DNA of 64,000 nucleotides from Larix kaempferi (Eukaryota; Streptophyta; Pinopsida; Pinales; Pinaceae): contig BSBM01000643.1 in assembly GCA_027924585.1 (NCBI GenBank), positions 16,850,501-16,914,500 on the forward strand. Reading direction: 5' to 3'. The notes beneath the pieces are model-generated. The model did not search any database, had not been told where the DNA came from, and was given only the letters and a program-made list of their open reading frames with translations. Below are positions 44,056 through 56,815 of this stretch, one piece after another (positions within the stretch are counted from its first letter, which is position 1; the number at the start of each line of letters is the position of its first letter). The position numbers and the translations under genes were made by a program.

Positions 44056-46134
44056 CCGAGAGAGCCTCTTCAATTTTGGGGATGTGGAGGAGAGCACATG
44101 CTTAGGAACTGTCCACATCAGAATGGGAGTGAAAAGCAAGTTCACAACATCCAAGGAGCTAAAACAGTGGGTCAAGTGGCAAGGACCGTTCATAGAATTT
44201 ATGTAGCACTAGAGGACCGCCAAGCAGACCATCAGTCAACTGTGGTTGAAGTTGAAGGTAATATTGCTAAGCAATTTATTTCTATTTTGATTGAACCTGG
44301 ATCTACTCATAGTTATATCAGTTCTAAAGTTGTTGAGATTTGTGCTTTTAAGAAAACAAAGCATAGTAAATCATGGTTAGTTCAACTAGCCACTGGAACT
44401 AAGAGGAAAGTTAGTGAGATCGTGGATAAATGTCCATTGGAAATGGATGGACAGTACACTTTTGCAAATCTGAATGTATTTCCACTTGGTTCCTATGATA
44501 TTCTCATTGGAATGGACTGGTTGGAGGTCCATAGAGTTAAACTTGACTGCTACAGCAAAAATTTTGAGTGTATTGATGAAGAAGGAAACCCAAGGGTTGT
44601 AAAGGATATTCCAAAGGTAGTTTATGTTAGGCAGATTTCAGCCATACAGTTGAAGAAATTATGTAGGAAAGGTTGCCAAATGTGTGCAGTCCATATTTTG
44701 GACAAAACAAAAAATGAAATTTCCAAGTTGGAAGACCATTCTGTTTTTCAAGAATTCAAGGATGTGTTTCCCGATGAAGTTCCAGGACTTCCTCCAAAGA
44801 GGGACATTGATTTTACAATTGATCTTGTTCCAGGAGCTGCTCCAGTTTCCAAAACTCCTTACAGGATGATTACACCAGAATTATTAGAGCTAAAAATGCA
44901 ACTGCAAGAGTTGTTGGAAAAGAAGTACATAAGGCCAAGTGTGTCTCCATGGGGAGCACCTATAATTTTTGTGAAGAAAAAAGATGGAACGCTTAGGTTG
45001 TGTATTGATTACATGCAGCTTAACAAGGTTACAGTGAAGAACACGTACCCCTTGCCTCGAACTGATGATCTTTTTGATCAAATGAGAGGAGCAAAGGTAT
45101 TTTCAAAGATTGACTTGAGGTCTGGTTACTATCAAGTGAGAATCAAAGAAGAAGACATTCACAAGACAACCTTTATAACAAGGCATGGGGACTATGAGTT
45201 TGTGGTGGTGCCATTTGGTCTCAACAATGCACCAGCTACATTCACGTGTCTCGTGAATAGTTTTTTTAACAAGTATTTGGACAAATTTGTTCTTGTATTT
45301 CTGGATGACAGTCTTATTTATTCCAAGAATGAAGAAGAGCATGAAGAACACTTGAGAATGGCTTTGCAATTGCTAAGGGAGCATAAGTTGTATGCAAAAC
45401 TAAGCAAATGTGACTTTTATAAAAATAAAATTCATTATTTGGGTCACATTATTTTCGAGAAGGGAATATCAGTGGATCCCAACAAGATTGAATCCATCAT
45501 GAATTGGAAAACTCCAAGAAATGTGACAGATGTGAGATCTTTTATGGGTCTTTCCCACTACTACAGGAGGTTCATTGAAGGATTCTCCAAGGTTGCACAC
45601 CAAATAACTTATTTGCAAAGGAAGGGGATAAAGTTTGAGTGGACACTGACATGTGAAGAAAGATTTCATCTTTTGAAGAAGCTTCTCACAAGTACTCCAA
45701 TTCTAAATATTGCAGATCCAGAAAAATATTTTGTGGTATGCATGGATGCATGTAAAGATGGACTTGGAGGAGTTCTTGTGCAAGATAACCATGTGGTATG
45801 CTACGAGTCAAGGAAGTTGAAAGAACATGAGCAGAACTATGCTACTCATGATTTGGATCTTGTAGCCATAGTGCATGCTTTGAAAATGTGGAGGCACTAT
45901 TTAATGGGTATAAAATTTGAGCTAAAGACAGATCATTGTAGTCTTAAAAAGTTGTTTGAGCAGCCAACATTAAATGCTAGGAAAGCTAGATGGCCAGAAT
46001 TTTTATGTGAGTTTGATTTTGAAATCAAACACATAAAAGGTAAAGAAAATAAGGCGGCTGATGCACTTAGCAGAAAACTACATGAGATGCATGCAGCAGC
46101 CATTAGTACCTTCCAATCAGATTTGAGACAGTAG
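44056..46134 (+). CDS. E6 zinc knuckle, protease, reverse transcriptase and RNase H frame
   Basis: Open after the TAA at 44053 to the TAG at 46132 (678 codons from the ATG at 44098). The knuckle reads [13 protein letters not shown], so its first cysteine is phenylalanine. The protease motif is [13 protein letters not shown]: the catalytic aspartate is replaced by glutamate, so protease activity is doubtful. Reverse transcriptase motifs are intact ([42 protein letters not shown] and catalytic FLDD at about 400). RNase H follows ([31 protein letters not shown]). It is the longest undamaged retroelement frame in the window. Confidence 0.93.
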   Translation, partial: PREPLQFWGCGGEHMLRNCPHQNGSEKQVHNIQGAKTVGQVARTVHRIYVALEDRQADHQSTVVEVEGNIAKQFISILIEPGSTHSYISSKVVEICAFKKTKHSKSWLVQLATGTKRKVSEIVDKCPLEMDGQYTFANLNVFPLGSYDILIGMDWLEVHRVKLDCYSKNFECIDEEGNPRVVKDIPKVVYVRQISAIQLKKLCRKGCQMCAVHILDKTKNEISKLEDHSVFQEFKDVFPDEVPGLPPKRDIDFTIDLVPGAAPVSKTPYRMITPELLELKMQLQELLEKKYIRPSVSPWGAPIIFVKKKDGTLRLCIDYMQLNKVTVKNTYPLPRTDDLFDQMRGAKVFSKIDLRSGYYQVRIKEEDIHKTTFITRHGDYEFVVVPFGLNNAPATFTCLVNSFFNKYLDKFVLVFLDDSLIYSKNEEEHEEHLRMALQLLREHKLYAKLSKCDFYKNKIHYLGHIIFEKGISVDPNKIESIMNWKTPRNVTDVRSFMGLSHYYRRFIEGFSKVAHQITYLQRKGIKFEWTLTCEERFHLLKKLLTSTPILNIADPEKYFVVCMDACKDGLGGVLVQDNHVVCYESRKLKEHEQNYATHDLDLVAIVHALKMWRHYLMGIKFELKTDHCSLKKLFEQPTLNARKARWPEFLCEFDFEIKHIKGKENKAADALSRKLHEMHAAAISTFQSDLRQ

Positions 46135-47580
46135 ATTACTAGTTGTATTGTTGAAGATGAACTGTATGTGCAAATAAAAGACAAATTGCAGCAACATAAT
46201 TTGGAAAAGAGGTATGAAGGTTACCATTTGGAAGGTGACGGGATTCTTGTTTATAAAAACAGAATTTGCATTCCTAATGTGGAAGATTTGAGAAGAATTG
46301 TCATGGATTAAATTCACAAAATGTCATATTCTGGTTACCCAAGATACCAGAAAACAATTGCTACAATGAGAAAACAATATTTTTGGCCAGGAATGAAAAG
46401 GGACATTGCTGAGTATATTTCTAAGTGTATGAAATGTTAGCAAGTAAAGGTTGAACATCAACACCCAACAGTTTTGTTGCAGCCTTTGTCAATTCCGACA
46501 TGGAAATGGGATGTGATTTCCATGGATTTTATTACAGGTTTTCCAATGACAGTGAGGAAGCATGATCCATCATGGTTGTGGTGCATAAATTATCTAAGGT
46601 AACACACTTTATACCAGTTAAATCCACGCATAAAACAGATGCAATTGCAAAAAAAAATATGAAGAAAATTTTCAGGTTGCATGGTTTTCCTAAAGCAATA
46701 ATTTCAGACACGGATACAAATTTTACTTCAAATTTATGGAAAACTCTTTTTGTTGATTTGGGTATGCAACTGAACTTTAGTACCTCCTACCATCCATAAA
46801 TAGATGGGAAAACAGAAAGGGTAAATCATGTGCTTGAAGACATGCTACACATGTATGTGATGGACAAACCAACCAAGTGGGAAGATTATCTACACTTGGT
46901 AGAGTTTGCATATAACAATGGGAAACAAGCATCGTTGGGCATGAGTCCATTCGAATCTTTGTATGGAAGGAGGTGTAGGACATCAGTTACTTGGGATAAT
47001 CCAGTGAACAGAATTATACTTGGGCCATAATTGTTTAAGGAAATGGAACAAGAGGTTGCAAAGATTAGGCAAAATTTAAAGGCAGCCCAAGATAGACAGA
47101 AAAGCTATCCAGATAACACGCAAATAAGAACCGAGTGCATAGAGAGTTTCATGTTGGGGATCATGTCTACCTCAGAGTGAGGCCAAGGAAGAGTTCCTTG
47201 AATCTTGGAAGTTGTGCCAAGCTATCACCTAGATATTGTGGGCCATTTGAAGTGCTTGAGAGAATAGGTCCAGTTGCATATAGAATTGCATTGCCTGCTA
47301 ACACTAGAACTCATAATGTTTTTCATGTTTCTTTGCTTAATAAATATGTACATGATCCTAACCATGTGATTGATTGGGATGTTATTCAGTTGGAACCCGA
47401 GGAAGAGTTCCAAACTGAGGCACTATGCATCATAGACAGGAAATTAACATTGCTCCAGAACTGAGCCATCGGACTGGTAAAGGTGCAATTGAAGCACTTT
47501 GGTCCCGATTAGGCTACGTGGGAGTTGGAGGATGCCATATCCATTTTTGTTCCAATTTTGAGAAAACACTGAGGAGGATG
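46135..47580 (+). pseudogene. E6 integrase and chromodomain remnant
   Basis: It continues in the RT frame, then shifts near 46570 and again near 47130. The HHCC finger has lost one histidine (GYPRYQKT where GHPGYQKT is usual) but keeps CMKC. The catalytic core shows MDFITG, SDTDTNF and the glutamate in GKTERVN. The C-terminal domain (HVGDHVYLRVRPRK, LSPRYCGPFEVLERIGPVAYR) is open at 47135-47464. A chromodomain piece (ATWELEDA) follows in another frame. Stops are at CMKC*Q, YHP*ID and GP*LF. Confidence 0.88.
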
Positions 47581-47584
47581 TTAT

Positions 47585-47601
47585 TCCAAGGGGGGGGGGA
47601 T
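47585..47601 (+). other. E6 polypurine tract
   Basis: TCCAAGGGGGGGGGGAT ends directly at the 3' LTR; the run of ten G is the plus-strand primer site. Confidence 0.8.
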
Positions 47602-49028
47602 TGTAATACCCCTAGTTTTAACTTGGAATGTATTTATCCAAATTTATGTAAATGGTGTAAATATGCTAGTGCGAATTCCTAGTGCGGAGATCAAGGAAAA
47701 GGCCCGACTAGTGAATGGATAGGCATGTATTATGATTATGTTTCATTTGTATTGTTTAATTGGATTTTATGCTGATTTAGAATATTATGTAAATATTGTG
47801 TGCATAAATAATAAAATGGTCCAACAATGGTTGTGTAAGGAGCACCAAAGGGGCTATGATTCCACCAAGGGGAAGAGGAAAGGGGGCCCATGGGGAACTA
47901 AATCCTTGCTTCCAAGTGTCAACCTTAGAACTCACACCTAAATTCTGTCATGTGATGAGAATAAGCCAATTATCTCCTTTTTTGACTGTTTTCCAATCAT
48001 TAATGCATGTGTGTGGTTGGTGGGAAAAGTCACCTCATGTAGTTATTGTAGTATGGGACTGAATGCACTTTTGTGATGGTTCTGTCATGACAGAAGTCAG
48101 TTTGCAGCTACCAGGAGTCCTTTCTTCTACTGCCAGAAGTTATATCAGTTGTCTTGTCACCATTTTCTCATATTTTTTGGAGTCAAACCTCATTTTTGGT
48201 ACCATTCTTTCATGCAGGTTTAGAATTTGTAGAGCTCTCCATTGTTGTCCATGAACTTACCATGTTGTTTTGAACCCATAAATTAGAATTTGGAAACCAT
48301 GTTGCAGATCTGGAAGTGGGTATTTTGGTTGTAGGTGAGCAGAGAGGTTGGGCAAGCTAGGAACCCTCACCCTTGATTTTTGTTGCTCGTAGGTGGTTCT
48401 ATAGCAACCAATACCAGGTTGGAATTCTTCTATACACACACTGGAAGCATCCAGCAAGATTGTTCTCCCAAGAGAATCGTGGATCGATGAAGGGGCTGCC
48501 TAAGCTAGAAGGGTGTTGTGTGGGGTAGGTATTGTGGAAGCCAAGGCTATGAGGGTTGAGTGAGACCCATGTAGAGCTCTATATGAGCATTTGGCTAAGC
48601 ACAGAGAGCAGAATGGGTTGTGTGATGAGAGATAGAATCCTATAGGTGTTTCCTTCGCCCTGGTGGCCTCATATCTTAGCTTGGGGGTGGCCTCTCAGCA
48701 GTAGAAATAGTATATGCTAGACAAAGTGCCTATGGTTGGGTGGAAAAGTGCTCTTACACATCCAGTTTCTTGGATATTCATTTCTTAAAGATAAGTATTC
48801 TCATGTATTTGAATCTGAAATGCTTTACTTGATGCCTGTAATGTTTATGCTTGTATTTACATGTTAGATGTGTGTGGATAGACTTTAAATTCCATTGTGC
48901 ATGTTTATTTGCATTCTGCACACATTCTGTTTGTTGAAATTCCTATTATGGATCTGGGGTGAAATTTGAGAGCCTAGATTTGGCCAACATCCCCCCAGAT
49001 GGTCAGATTGGGTGAGGGGGACGTTACA
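47602..49028 (+). repeat. E6 3' LTR
   Basis: It begins TGTAATACCCC and ends GGGGGACGTTACA, about 1.43 kb, followed by ACCAT. Its first 900 bp match the truncated 5' LTR; one stretch near 48390 lacks about 30 bp present in the 5' copy. Confidence 0.92.
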
Positions 49029-50060
49029 ACCATAGCCTATAAAAATCACAAGGAGAAGTCAAGGTAAAGTATTCTTTATAGTCATATAAGTGATTTACCA
49101 TATAGTTATACTCTTTGGTTTATAATCGGTTGCATTCAAAAAATGGCATATTCACAATACACAACATATGATCAGATTTGCAATAATTTTACAAGATACC
49201 CATGAAAATGCTCTCTCTTTCAACCTAAAATCCTTGAATGCACTTGAAAAATTGTACATAAATATAATGCACAAAATTTGTATATACATAAATATATAAA
49301 CACCTAAATATAAAAAGTACATATATAGCATGTGGTTTCTACACATTCTGACTATATACAATCCTGCACCTACAAAGTTGATAATGCCTAGAACATCAGC
49401 TTATAAACTTTACTAATTTGTGATAAGTTGAAGTTATGCATTCTTCTAACATCTCTATCTACATAAATATAATGCAATGCAATACAATATTTTTTAAAAT
49501 ATGTATAAAATTCCTCCATTTTATGGAATTTCATGGTCTACATTTAAAAATTAAAAACTCCACCATAAAAAATGAGGAAAAAGATGGTTTATTGTCCTTT
49601 TGATTCCAAAGTTGTCCTACGAAATCCATATTTATCGAGTACCAAATTCCAACACATCAACTAATTGTGTGTGTGTGTGTGTGAAGAAAAAATTTAAGAA
49701 CCCCCCCTAAATTTTTATGTATAATAACTGGGCGAATCTTCATGGGAACGAAGAAAACTCGAAGGCTAATTGATCAATAATAATTTAAGGGTGTTCCCAT
49801 GAATATGGGTAACACTTTTTGGTAAGCGGAGGGTGTGGATATGTTGAAAATAGAGCTTGAGCAATATTTTTTTAAGCCCTCTATCGAGCTTTTAAAAGCT
49901 TGATCGAGGGTTTAAATAAGCGATTGATTGAGTTATTTTAAAATGCTCCTTTGAGGGTTAATAAAACCCTCGATCGAGCGCTTGCATTTCCAAGGCTCGA
50001 TCAAGCTTCTAGGCTCGATCGAGGGTTATAAAAATCTCCATCAAGCATCCATAACGTTTA
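49029..50060 (+). repeat. Dispersed repeat R, copy 1, right part
   Basis: It aligns with 55177-55546 and then 59502-60145, with E7 missing here. The segment includes a (GT)n run at about 49664-49682. From about 49880 it contains many imperfect copies of CTCGATCAAG/CTCGATCGAG. It carries no coding homology. Confidence 0.85.
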
Positions 50061-52036
50061 TAAGTATAAAAAAGAAACATACCACAATTTATTTCACCAT
50101 GTATGTTGCATAGAAACACAATCAAGGACAATTATAGAGGATTCTTTATAACCATTTGTAGATATGGGTCATAGAGTAATTGGAGTTATAGATGTGATTG
50201 AACACATCCATAACTCCAATTACTCCGTGAATAATATTTACACATATAAAATCTAGAGGAAGTTGTGGTAGTAATGCTTTTACTTGATTTTTCTTCGAGG
50301 TATTTACTATTACCCACACATATCATTCTTCTTGTTGAAATTATGTTTTATTAAATTTGATTATCTTATAATTCTATGTTTGATTTTAACTAAATTCGAA
50401 GAGTATCCAATGTTAAGAATATATATTTGACATGAGCTTTTAAAAACATTGATTTAAAAAATTCGGGTGCCCATATTTGTGTGCATACACGATTAAGAGC
50501 ACAAGAATTTTTTTAATCAAGGGTTTTAAAAGCTCGATCAATCTACCTTTGAAAGCTCGATCAAGCTAAAATCTTGATTGATATAGTAGCTCAATCAAGC
50601 TTTGATCTAACCACACAAAAAACCTCAATTGAGGTATTTAAAAACATGCGTAAAAGCTCGATCAAGGGTTTTATAAAGCTCGATTAAGCTTATAGCTAGA
50701 TCAAGGGATTATAAAATAGACTTTTAGCCCCCATTTCTATAAATTTTATTTCACTGACATCTTTGGTAGGATTAAACCTTATCCTGGGATGCACCTTATG
50801 TGTTGGAATTCATACCAATGAATTTGTCAATGAACCATCTATCTATTGGCGTATAATTTACAAGTTTTTCAATTCATATGATAATTCTTTTTTATTTTCT
50901 TTCCAAAAATACACTTAAAAACCATATCGACAACTTTGAATCAATGCAAAGAAAAATCAACAACATAAAAATCACACAACCACAAAATGTGGGCTTTCGC
51001 ATGAAAATCATACCCAAATCTATTGCAACAGGAGCGCGCGAGTGCAAAAAAAACATAGTGCATGTGCACCATGGTTTGGTAAAGTCTAGAACCGCTAGTT
51101 AGGAATCCATATAGGTCTTAAAAGTGCATGTGAACTAGCACGAACATTTAACATGCCTGGACTTTTAGTGCATGTGCCTTAAGAGCGCTCACACGCGTTG
51201 TTCTGTATATTAAAAATTGGGCCAAGGACCACTTGGAACCCATCTTTACCCTATTTTTTCGATGCTTGACTGTCCAAAAACACTATAGGACCGCACGTGC
51301 ATCATTTCCACCACCAAGATCCCCCAATAATCATCCAGGTAATATTTTGATCCACTATTTATAATTTTTGTTTGTATTAGTGGAGAGTTTATTGACACAT
51401 CATTCATCTTTTATGAGCACTTGCATGGGCATCTATGGGGTAATTTTGTTGTTTGATCTCAAGGGGTAAGTTTTTTGTTTGCATTAATGGAGAGTTTATT
51501 GGCACATCATTCATATTTTATGAGTAGTTGCATGGGAATCTATGGCTACTATGTGATGTCTTCAGTATACCTAGATGGACATGGGGTTGTCACCTATGTC
51601 TTATGGATAATAATGATGCCACTCACAGTGCTAGTTTTCACATGGCACATAAGGAGTTTCATACTTGGTTGGAGAGTCTCACAGAGGTTCGTTTTTGCAT
51701 TGGGAGTGATAAACTTCCAATGTGTTTGTGGGATCCTAGTATCCTACATGATGATAGATCCTCCCTGATGTTATTGATATTTGGGAGCATGCATTTGATA
51801 CAGTGGGATCTAGGAATTGAAGGATCATTTCAGTTTACATTGATGTACGGAGGAATGCAACACAAGTAGTGGGATCTTGGGATCATTTTTGGTTATCCAG
51901 TTATAACCAGAGCATCGCAACAGCAGCATGGTGGAACTTCCATTGAATTTAGTTGTAATTTGGAATTCCAATGCTTTTCAAGTTCAACTACAGATCTTAA
52001 ATTTCTTGAGGAAAAGCAATATTGGGAGGGGAGGAT
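50061..52036. other. No gene seen; hairpin, motif cluster and small duplication
   Basis: A near-perfect inverted repeat lies at 50174-50225. More CTCGATCAAG-type motifs occur at about 50535-50705. A near-duplicate of about 107 bp begins at about 51370 and 51477 (both with GGAGAGTTTATTG). The purine-rich tail at 52003-52036 could be the polypurine tract of an element ending in the LTR at 52037, but no pol homology was found left of it. Confidence 0.5.
50174..50225. repeat. 23-bp inverted repeat with 6-nt loop
   Basis: GAGTAATTGGAGTTATAGAT with GTG after it, at 50174-50196, is the reverse complement of 50203-50225 except for one base. The loop is ATTGAA. RNA from either strand would form a long hairpin. 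Confidence 0.85.
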
Positions 52037-53913
52037 TGCCATGTCCCCATTTTGGATGCACCATGGTTCACCACTAAACCATTAGATCCCCATGGATCCT
52101 AGTGGAAAAAAATTAAATAAATTAAGCTAGGACTAAGTTGGAATTTTAATAATTTAATCTAGTATTGATGTAGACTAGTTGCACTTAATCAATAATATTT
52201 ATTTATCTAATATTGTGATAAGTGGATGATGATTAAGGTAGGATCAAGAGGGAATATGGAGTATTATTTTTCCTTCCATGATGTTTCTTGAATAAAAATT
52301 AGGAGAAAGAAGAAATCCAGAGAAAATCCAAAAAAAAAAAGGAAAGCAGGGAAAAGCTAGGAAAAGCAATAAAGTAGGGAAAAGCAAGAAACTCAGAAAT
52401 GTAGAAAGCATGCAGAAAGGAAGGAAAGTCCATAAATTCTGAAAGAAGAATAAAATAAATAAAAAGCACTGGAAAAGCAAAGAAAAGCAGTAAAAATAAG
52501 TGAAAATCATAAATCAAGGGAAAGGCAGAACAAAGCAAGGAAAATCAAGAAAGGTTGCACAAAGCTAGAAAATTGCCAAATATATTAAGGAAGGTGCTTG
52601 GATGGCCTAGGGACCACATATCACGACTTTGGTGACTTTCTTGAGAAGTTACCAAGTCTATATAAAAGAGGGAGAGAGAACCATTCATATCTTTTGACGG
52701 TTTAACTTTTGCATTGAGAGAGATATGAGCTTCTCTAGGATTTGGATATGCGCCCTTAGCCAACTGTGGGAGATGTGCCCCATATTAATTGTTCCATTAT
52801 TATTATTATTAGATAATGTAAAACCATTAGATCCTAAGTTGAATGTCTGAACTATCATACATCCTGAAGAATTTGAGCCTCCAAAGTTGGTGTAAAGATT
52901 GGTGCAAGATTGTTGAATATTTCTCTTGGTATTCATCTGGAGAAGAGATCAACTGGAGTAATTTCACCCCTGTGAGATATATCAATTGTATTTTGTGCCT
53001 CCCATGATATATATGATTTTAATTCTCATACTATGGTCATGATCCAGTGCAACCAACACTTCTTTCATGCTCCCACAGAAGAATTATGTTCCATTGTTGT
53101 AAGATCTCAAAGATTGAGGACAAGCTATAAAGTATGAGTAATGAATGCCTTCTAATGCTAGTAATAAATTATTATAAATATTGATGATGATTATTTAATT
53201 GTTTCTGAATTCATATAGTACTTCTGAGAAATAAATTGTGAGCCTCTGTGGTTGTTTGTACTTCATTATTTCAAGACTAGCTCTTTAGGCATGAATTCAT
53301 GACTAGTTTTGCAGTAACTTTAATAAAATGGCCTCTAGTTATCTATTTTGTATTATATAAGTCATTACAGATCCTTAAGACATTAATGAAACCAAATAAA
53401 ACCTCATACTAATTTTTTGTGACCCTCTCTTCCCGTTTGGAAGAGCATGAAAGAAAGCTAGTTGAGCAGTCTCAATTACTAGTTTTGCTTGTTTGACTTG
53501 CAAACTCTGCCAAACCTTCCCAAAATATAATATATTTTACATAGAATTAGGTTAGGGGGTTAATAAATGATATCCACTCTCTGTTTACTTTCAAGTGTAA
53601 GTGGATGGGGTGTGCCCAAGAATCCTTGGAGTAGACTTCAGCGGAAACTGTTGTTGAAACATAAATGGCCCCAATACCTTGTGCATAGGAATCTGAAGCT
53701 AGCATTGATTCTATTGTATTTTATGTTTCACACTGCTTAACATATTTTTCATATCTTAAAGATTCCATCTATCAAGATCTGGGTGGGTTCATCAGTGTCT
53801 GAAACTAGTTTCTTCATGACTAGTTTTGATAACTAGCTTTTATTTGTGTTTGTTTATGTTTTAAATTTTGAATTTGATATAATATCCCTTGGGATCATAT
53901 CAGGGATATTACA
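52037..53913 (+). repeat. LTR of an unidentified element, plus orientation
   Basis: It begins TGCCATGTCCCC directly after a purine-rich tract (TTGGGAGGGGAGGA) and ends CAGGGATATTACA. A clear TATA box (TATATAAAAG) is at about 52659. Just upstream of it, about 52300-52560, is a purine-rich low-complexity tract of GAAAAGCA-like units. An (ATT)n run is at 52797-52812. The 5-bp flanks (AGGAT and AGTTG) do not match, so this is not a simple solo LTR; it is probably a 3' LTR whose element body was lost. Boundaries are inferred. Confidence 0.6.
52659..52668 (+). promoter_or_regulatory. TATA box in the 52037 LTR
   Basis: TATATAAAAG follows the GA-rich tract by about 100 bp. The E0 LTR has the same arrangement on the minus strand. 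Confidence 0.6.
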
Positions 53914-54775
53914 AGTTGGAAAAAATTAAATCAAAAGGATTTTGTCAGATTGCAATAGGTTAACACAAATACATGTCAGAAGGTAGAACTAACACGTGAA
54001 GAGAAAGCCTTGCCATGACTACCACCTTTACATCGAGTTATCTTGCTAGTAGATTGTTTGGATATTTGCTCAAGTCATTTGTTTATCTGTACACCTCCCA
54101 TTGACCCTTGATATTATTACGTTTTTGAATAAACTCGCTCCAAGTCATGGAAGAAATTTGTTGAACGAGTTTCACTCGATCTCAACGTTAAATAAATGTT
54201 ACACTTGATTGCAAAAGAATAAAGAAAATAACATCATGAAAGCAGTCTATGTAAGCTCTTTTCCTTTTGTAACTTTGCTTCAGAAGGCCAAAGGTCGAGG
54301 GCGCTACCTTTCAAGATTGGAATTTTCAGACTTGATGCAACCACACTTTTGGAGATATAATATTATCTTTTATTTCTACATAAGATTGTTTGGATACAAA
54401 TGTAAGTGAGTGTTCTTCAACTACAGGGGTAATATAAATAGTTTATGTTGAATTTATTTTTATTTATTTATTTTGTTCTTTTTTTCTGATTCCATTCTAT
54501 TATCTTCGGTTTGTAATCAAATAATCACTAGAAGTGCTTGTCTTTGATTATTAAACCATAGAATTATCTTGCTTAAAATTGTCATTTTATGCAGAGACGC
54601 TAGGATTATTTAATTTTATGCATACATCAAATCTTTACTTACTCAATCACGTTTCTGCAGCTTATGAAAGAGTTGAGTAATATATCAAATTATAGCAGAT
54701 TGTAATCTGTATTTTAAATTTTTTACACTAATTATTTTATTTTTTTAATGCCATTTGTATCTCCCTAATAGGTGG
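53914..54775. other. No gene seen
   Basis: 860 bp between the LTR and repeat R copy 2. An ORF of 66 codons at 54209-54409 has no recognisable domain. Confidence 0.5.
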
Positions 54776-55546
54776 AATGAAGTTGTTAACTCACCTCTAA
54801 GATATTGCATGGCTACAATAGGGTGTTTTAGCTCTAGCTAATCCAAAACTAGTTTTTTATGCACTAGAGAACAATTTAAATTGCATATTTAAGTGATTCG
54901 AATTGCTTCGTGTAATAGATTGTCTCATTATTGTACAATTAATGAAATACAATTGTTTAATGTGTTACTGAAATATATTTTTCATCTCTTCTTTGTTTCC
55001 ATGATGAATGATATGATTTTGTCACTTAATTAATTGCTTCTAAATTGTATTACTACTTTGTCTAGAATCTAGATCTTGTGCTCCAAAATCTTGAAGCTCT
55101 TCCTCCTAATCCACAAAGTAGATTACTCCAAGAAGAACCACTTTGGATGTAATTCCATCGTGATGAATTCATACTACACCATAGCCTATAAAAATCACAA
55201 GGAGAAGTCAATGTAAAGTACTCTTAATAGTTATATAAGAGATTTCCCATATAGTTGTACTCTTTGGTTTATAATCAATTGCATTAAAAAATTGGCATAT
55301 TCAAAATACACAACATATGATCATTATTGCAATAATTTTACAAGATACCCATGAAAATGCTCTCTCTTTCAACCTAAAATCCTTAAATGCACTTGAAAAA
55401 TTGTACATAAATATAATGCACAAAATTTGTATATACATAAATATATAAACACCTAAAAACAAAAAGTACATATATAACATGTGGTTTCTACACATTCTGA
55501 CTATATACAATCCTGCATCTGCAAAGTTGATCATGTCTAGAGCATC
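54776..55546 (+). repeat. Dispersed repeat R, copy 2, left part
   Basis: It carries the uninterrupted counterpart of the E6 insertion site (CACCATAGCCTATAAAAATC). It is cut by E7 at GCATC (55542-55546) and resumes at 59502. Confidence 0.88.
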
Positions 55547-56513
55547 TGTAACATCCCCATCTCTGGTAAGATTCTTATTTACGCAATTTTGTCTATTTAT
55601 ATAACCTAAAACCTAGACTAGGTCAGCAATGCAACCTAGAGTGTAAAAAGGGCATGGTGAACCACAAGGGGGAGAGTTTTTAAGTTGATGAGGCCGCGAG
55701 ATTCTTTGGCTTTGACTAGCCTTTGAGCATAAATTAACCATGTTGTGTTTTGATATTTTAGGTTAAATTAATCTATGATATATTTGTATATACAGATATA
55801 TCTTTTATTTAAAGGAGTATGCTTTAAGTGGATTCTAAATTAAAGTCTCATAACTATTGATTCTGAATACCTATCTATATGTATTAATTTATATAGGTAT
55901 ATGTGTTTTTATACGAGACAAAATAACTATTTAGATATGCATATATTTTATGGTTATGCTTTTATATGAGAAAATGTTTATGTTTGATTATTCCAACTTA
56001 GTGAGCACCCTTCTAACTACGTGCATGTAGATGTATTGGGCTATAACATGGCGAAACTACCAGGTTGGATCCAACAATTTCATGGTTAACACTTAATGCA
56101 CAAGTATTTGTAGATGGCCTGCGCGGCATCATAACACAACCAACGCATTTTCTTTTGCAATAAATGTTAAACTTAATTTTTGTTTTACATTTGTTTTTAA
56201 TTTATATGTTTGTAATGTATTTGCATTTGAAAAATATATATATGGTAAACGAAATGTTTATAATGCTTTTGTATTCGAATTACATAGTAATATTTTTGCA
56301 TAGAATACATAGTTATATAAGTGACATTTTGTTAACCAAACAGGGGATGGATCTGCCATTCGGTTGGGGGTGGGTCTTTTTGGGAATCCATGTGTGTGTC
56401 CAAGGCTGGAAAACCCTCGAGGATGAAAGGGCGGTGCATGAATTTTGGAAAGAGGCTTCAAACTGAGGAAGAAAGGGCAGTGCATGGAGATTGGAAAGAA
56501 GTTTTCAACCGGA

Positions 56514-56698
56514 GAGAATGATCTCTGTTTAAAAAAGTTTTGTTGTTTGCTTCAGATTCGAGAATGATCTCTGTTTAAAAACATTTTTGTTGTTTGCTGC
56601 AGATCCGAGAATGATCTCTGTTTGAAAACGTTTTTGTTGTTTGCTTCAGATCTGAGAATGATCTCTGCTTGAAAACGTTTTTGTTGTTTGCTCAGAAC
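56514..56698. repeat. Four tandem copies of a 46-47 bp unit
   Basis: Units begin GAGAATGATCTCTG at 56514, 56560, 56607 and 56654. Each contains a run of A followed by GTTTTTGTTGTTTGC. Confidence 0.92.
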
Positions 56699-56815
56699 AA
56701 AGAAGAAGATCTTTGTGTTACGCTGCTACAATTGATCTATTCATGGTTCTTTGGTTTATATACTATGTTGCGCAGAGCTGGGGAAGGCTCCCCATAAGCC
56801 TGTGGTTTGATTTAT

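Larger units (their letters stand above)
41685..49028 (+). mobile_element. E6: Tekay-like chromovirus inserted in repeat R
   Basis: The TG...CA-bounded element has ACCAT duplicated at 41680-41684 and 49029-49033. The undisturbed paralogous site is at about 55180 in R copy 2. Order: damaged 5' LTR, gag, a long intact protease/RT/RNase H frame, broken integrase with chromodomain remains, polypurine tract and a full 3' LTR. Protein similarity shows it is the closest relative of G1 in this window. Confidence 0.94.

Noticed and set aside
51475-51869. Two overlapping ORFs (97 and 113 codons) left of the 52037 LTR
   Set aside because: Examined as possible pol remnants of that element, but no integrase or RT motif could be found.
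52037-53913. Solo LTR with target duplication
   Set aside because: The 5-bp flanks AGGAT and AGTTG differ and a polypurine-like tract precedes the start, so a leftover 3' LTR is more likely.
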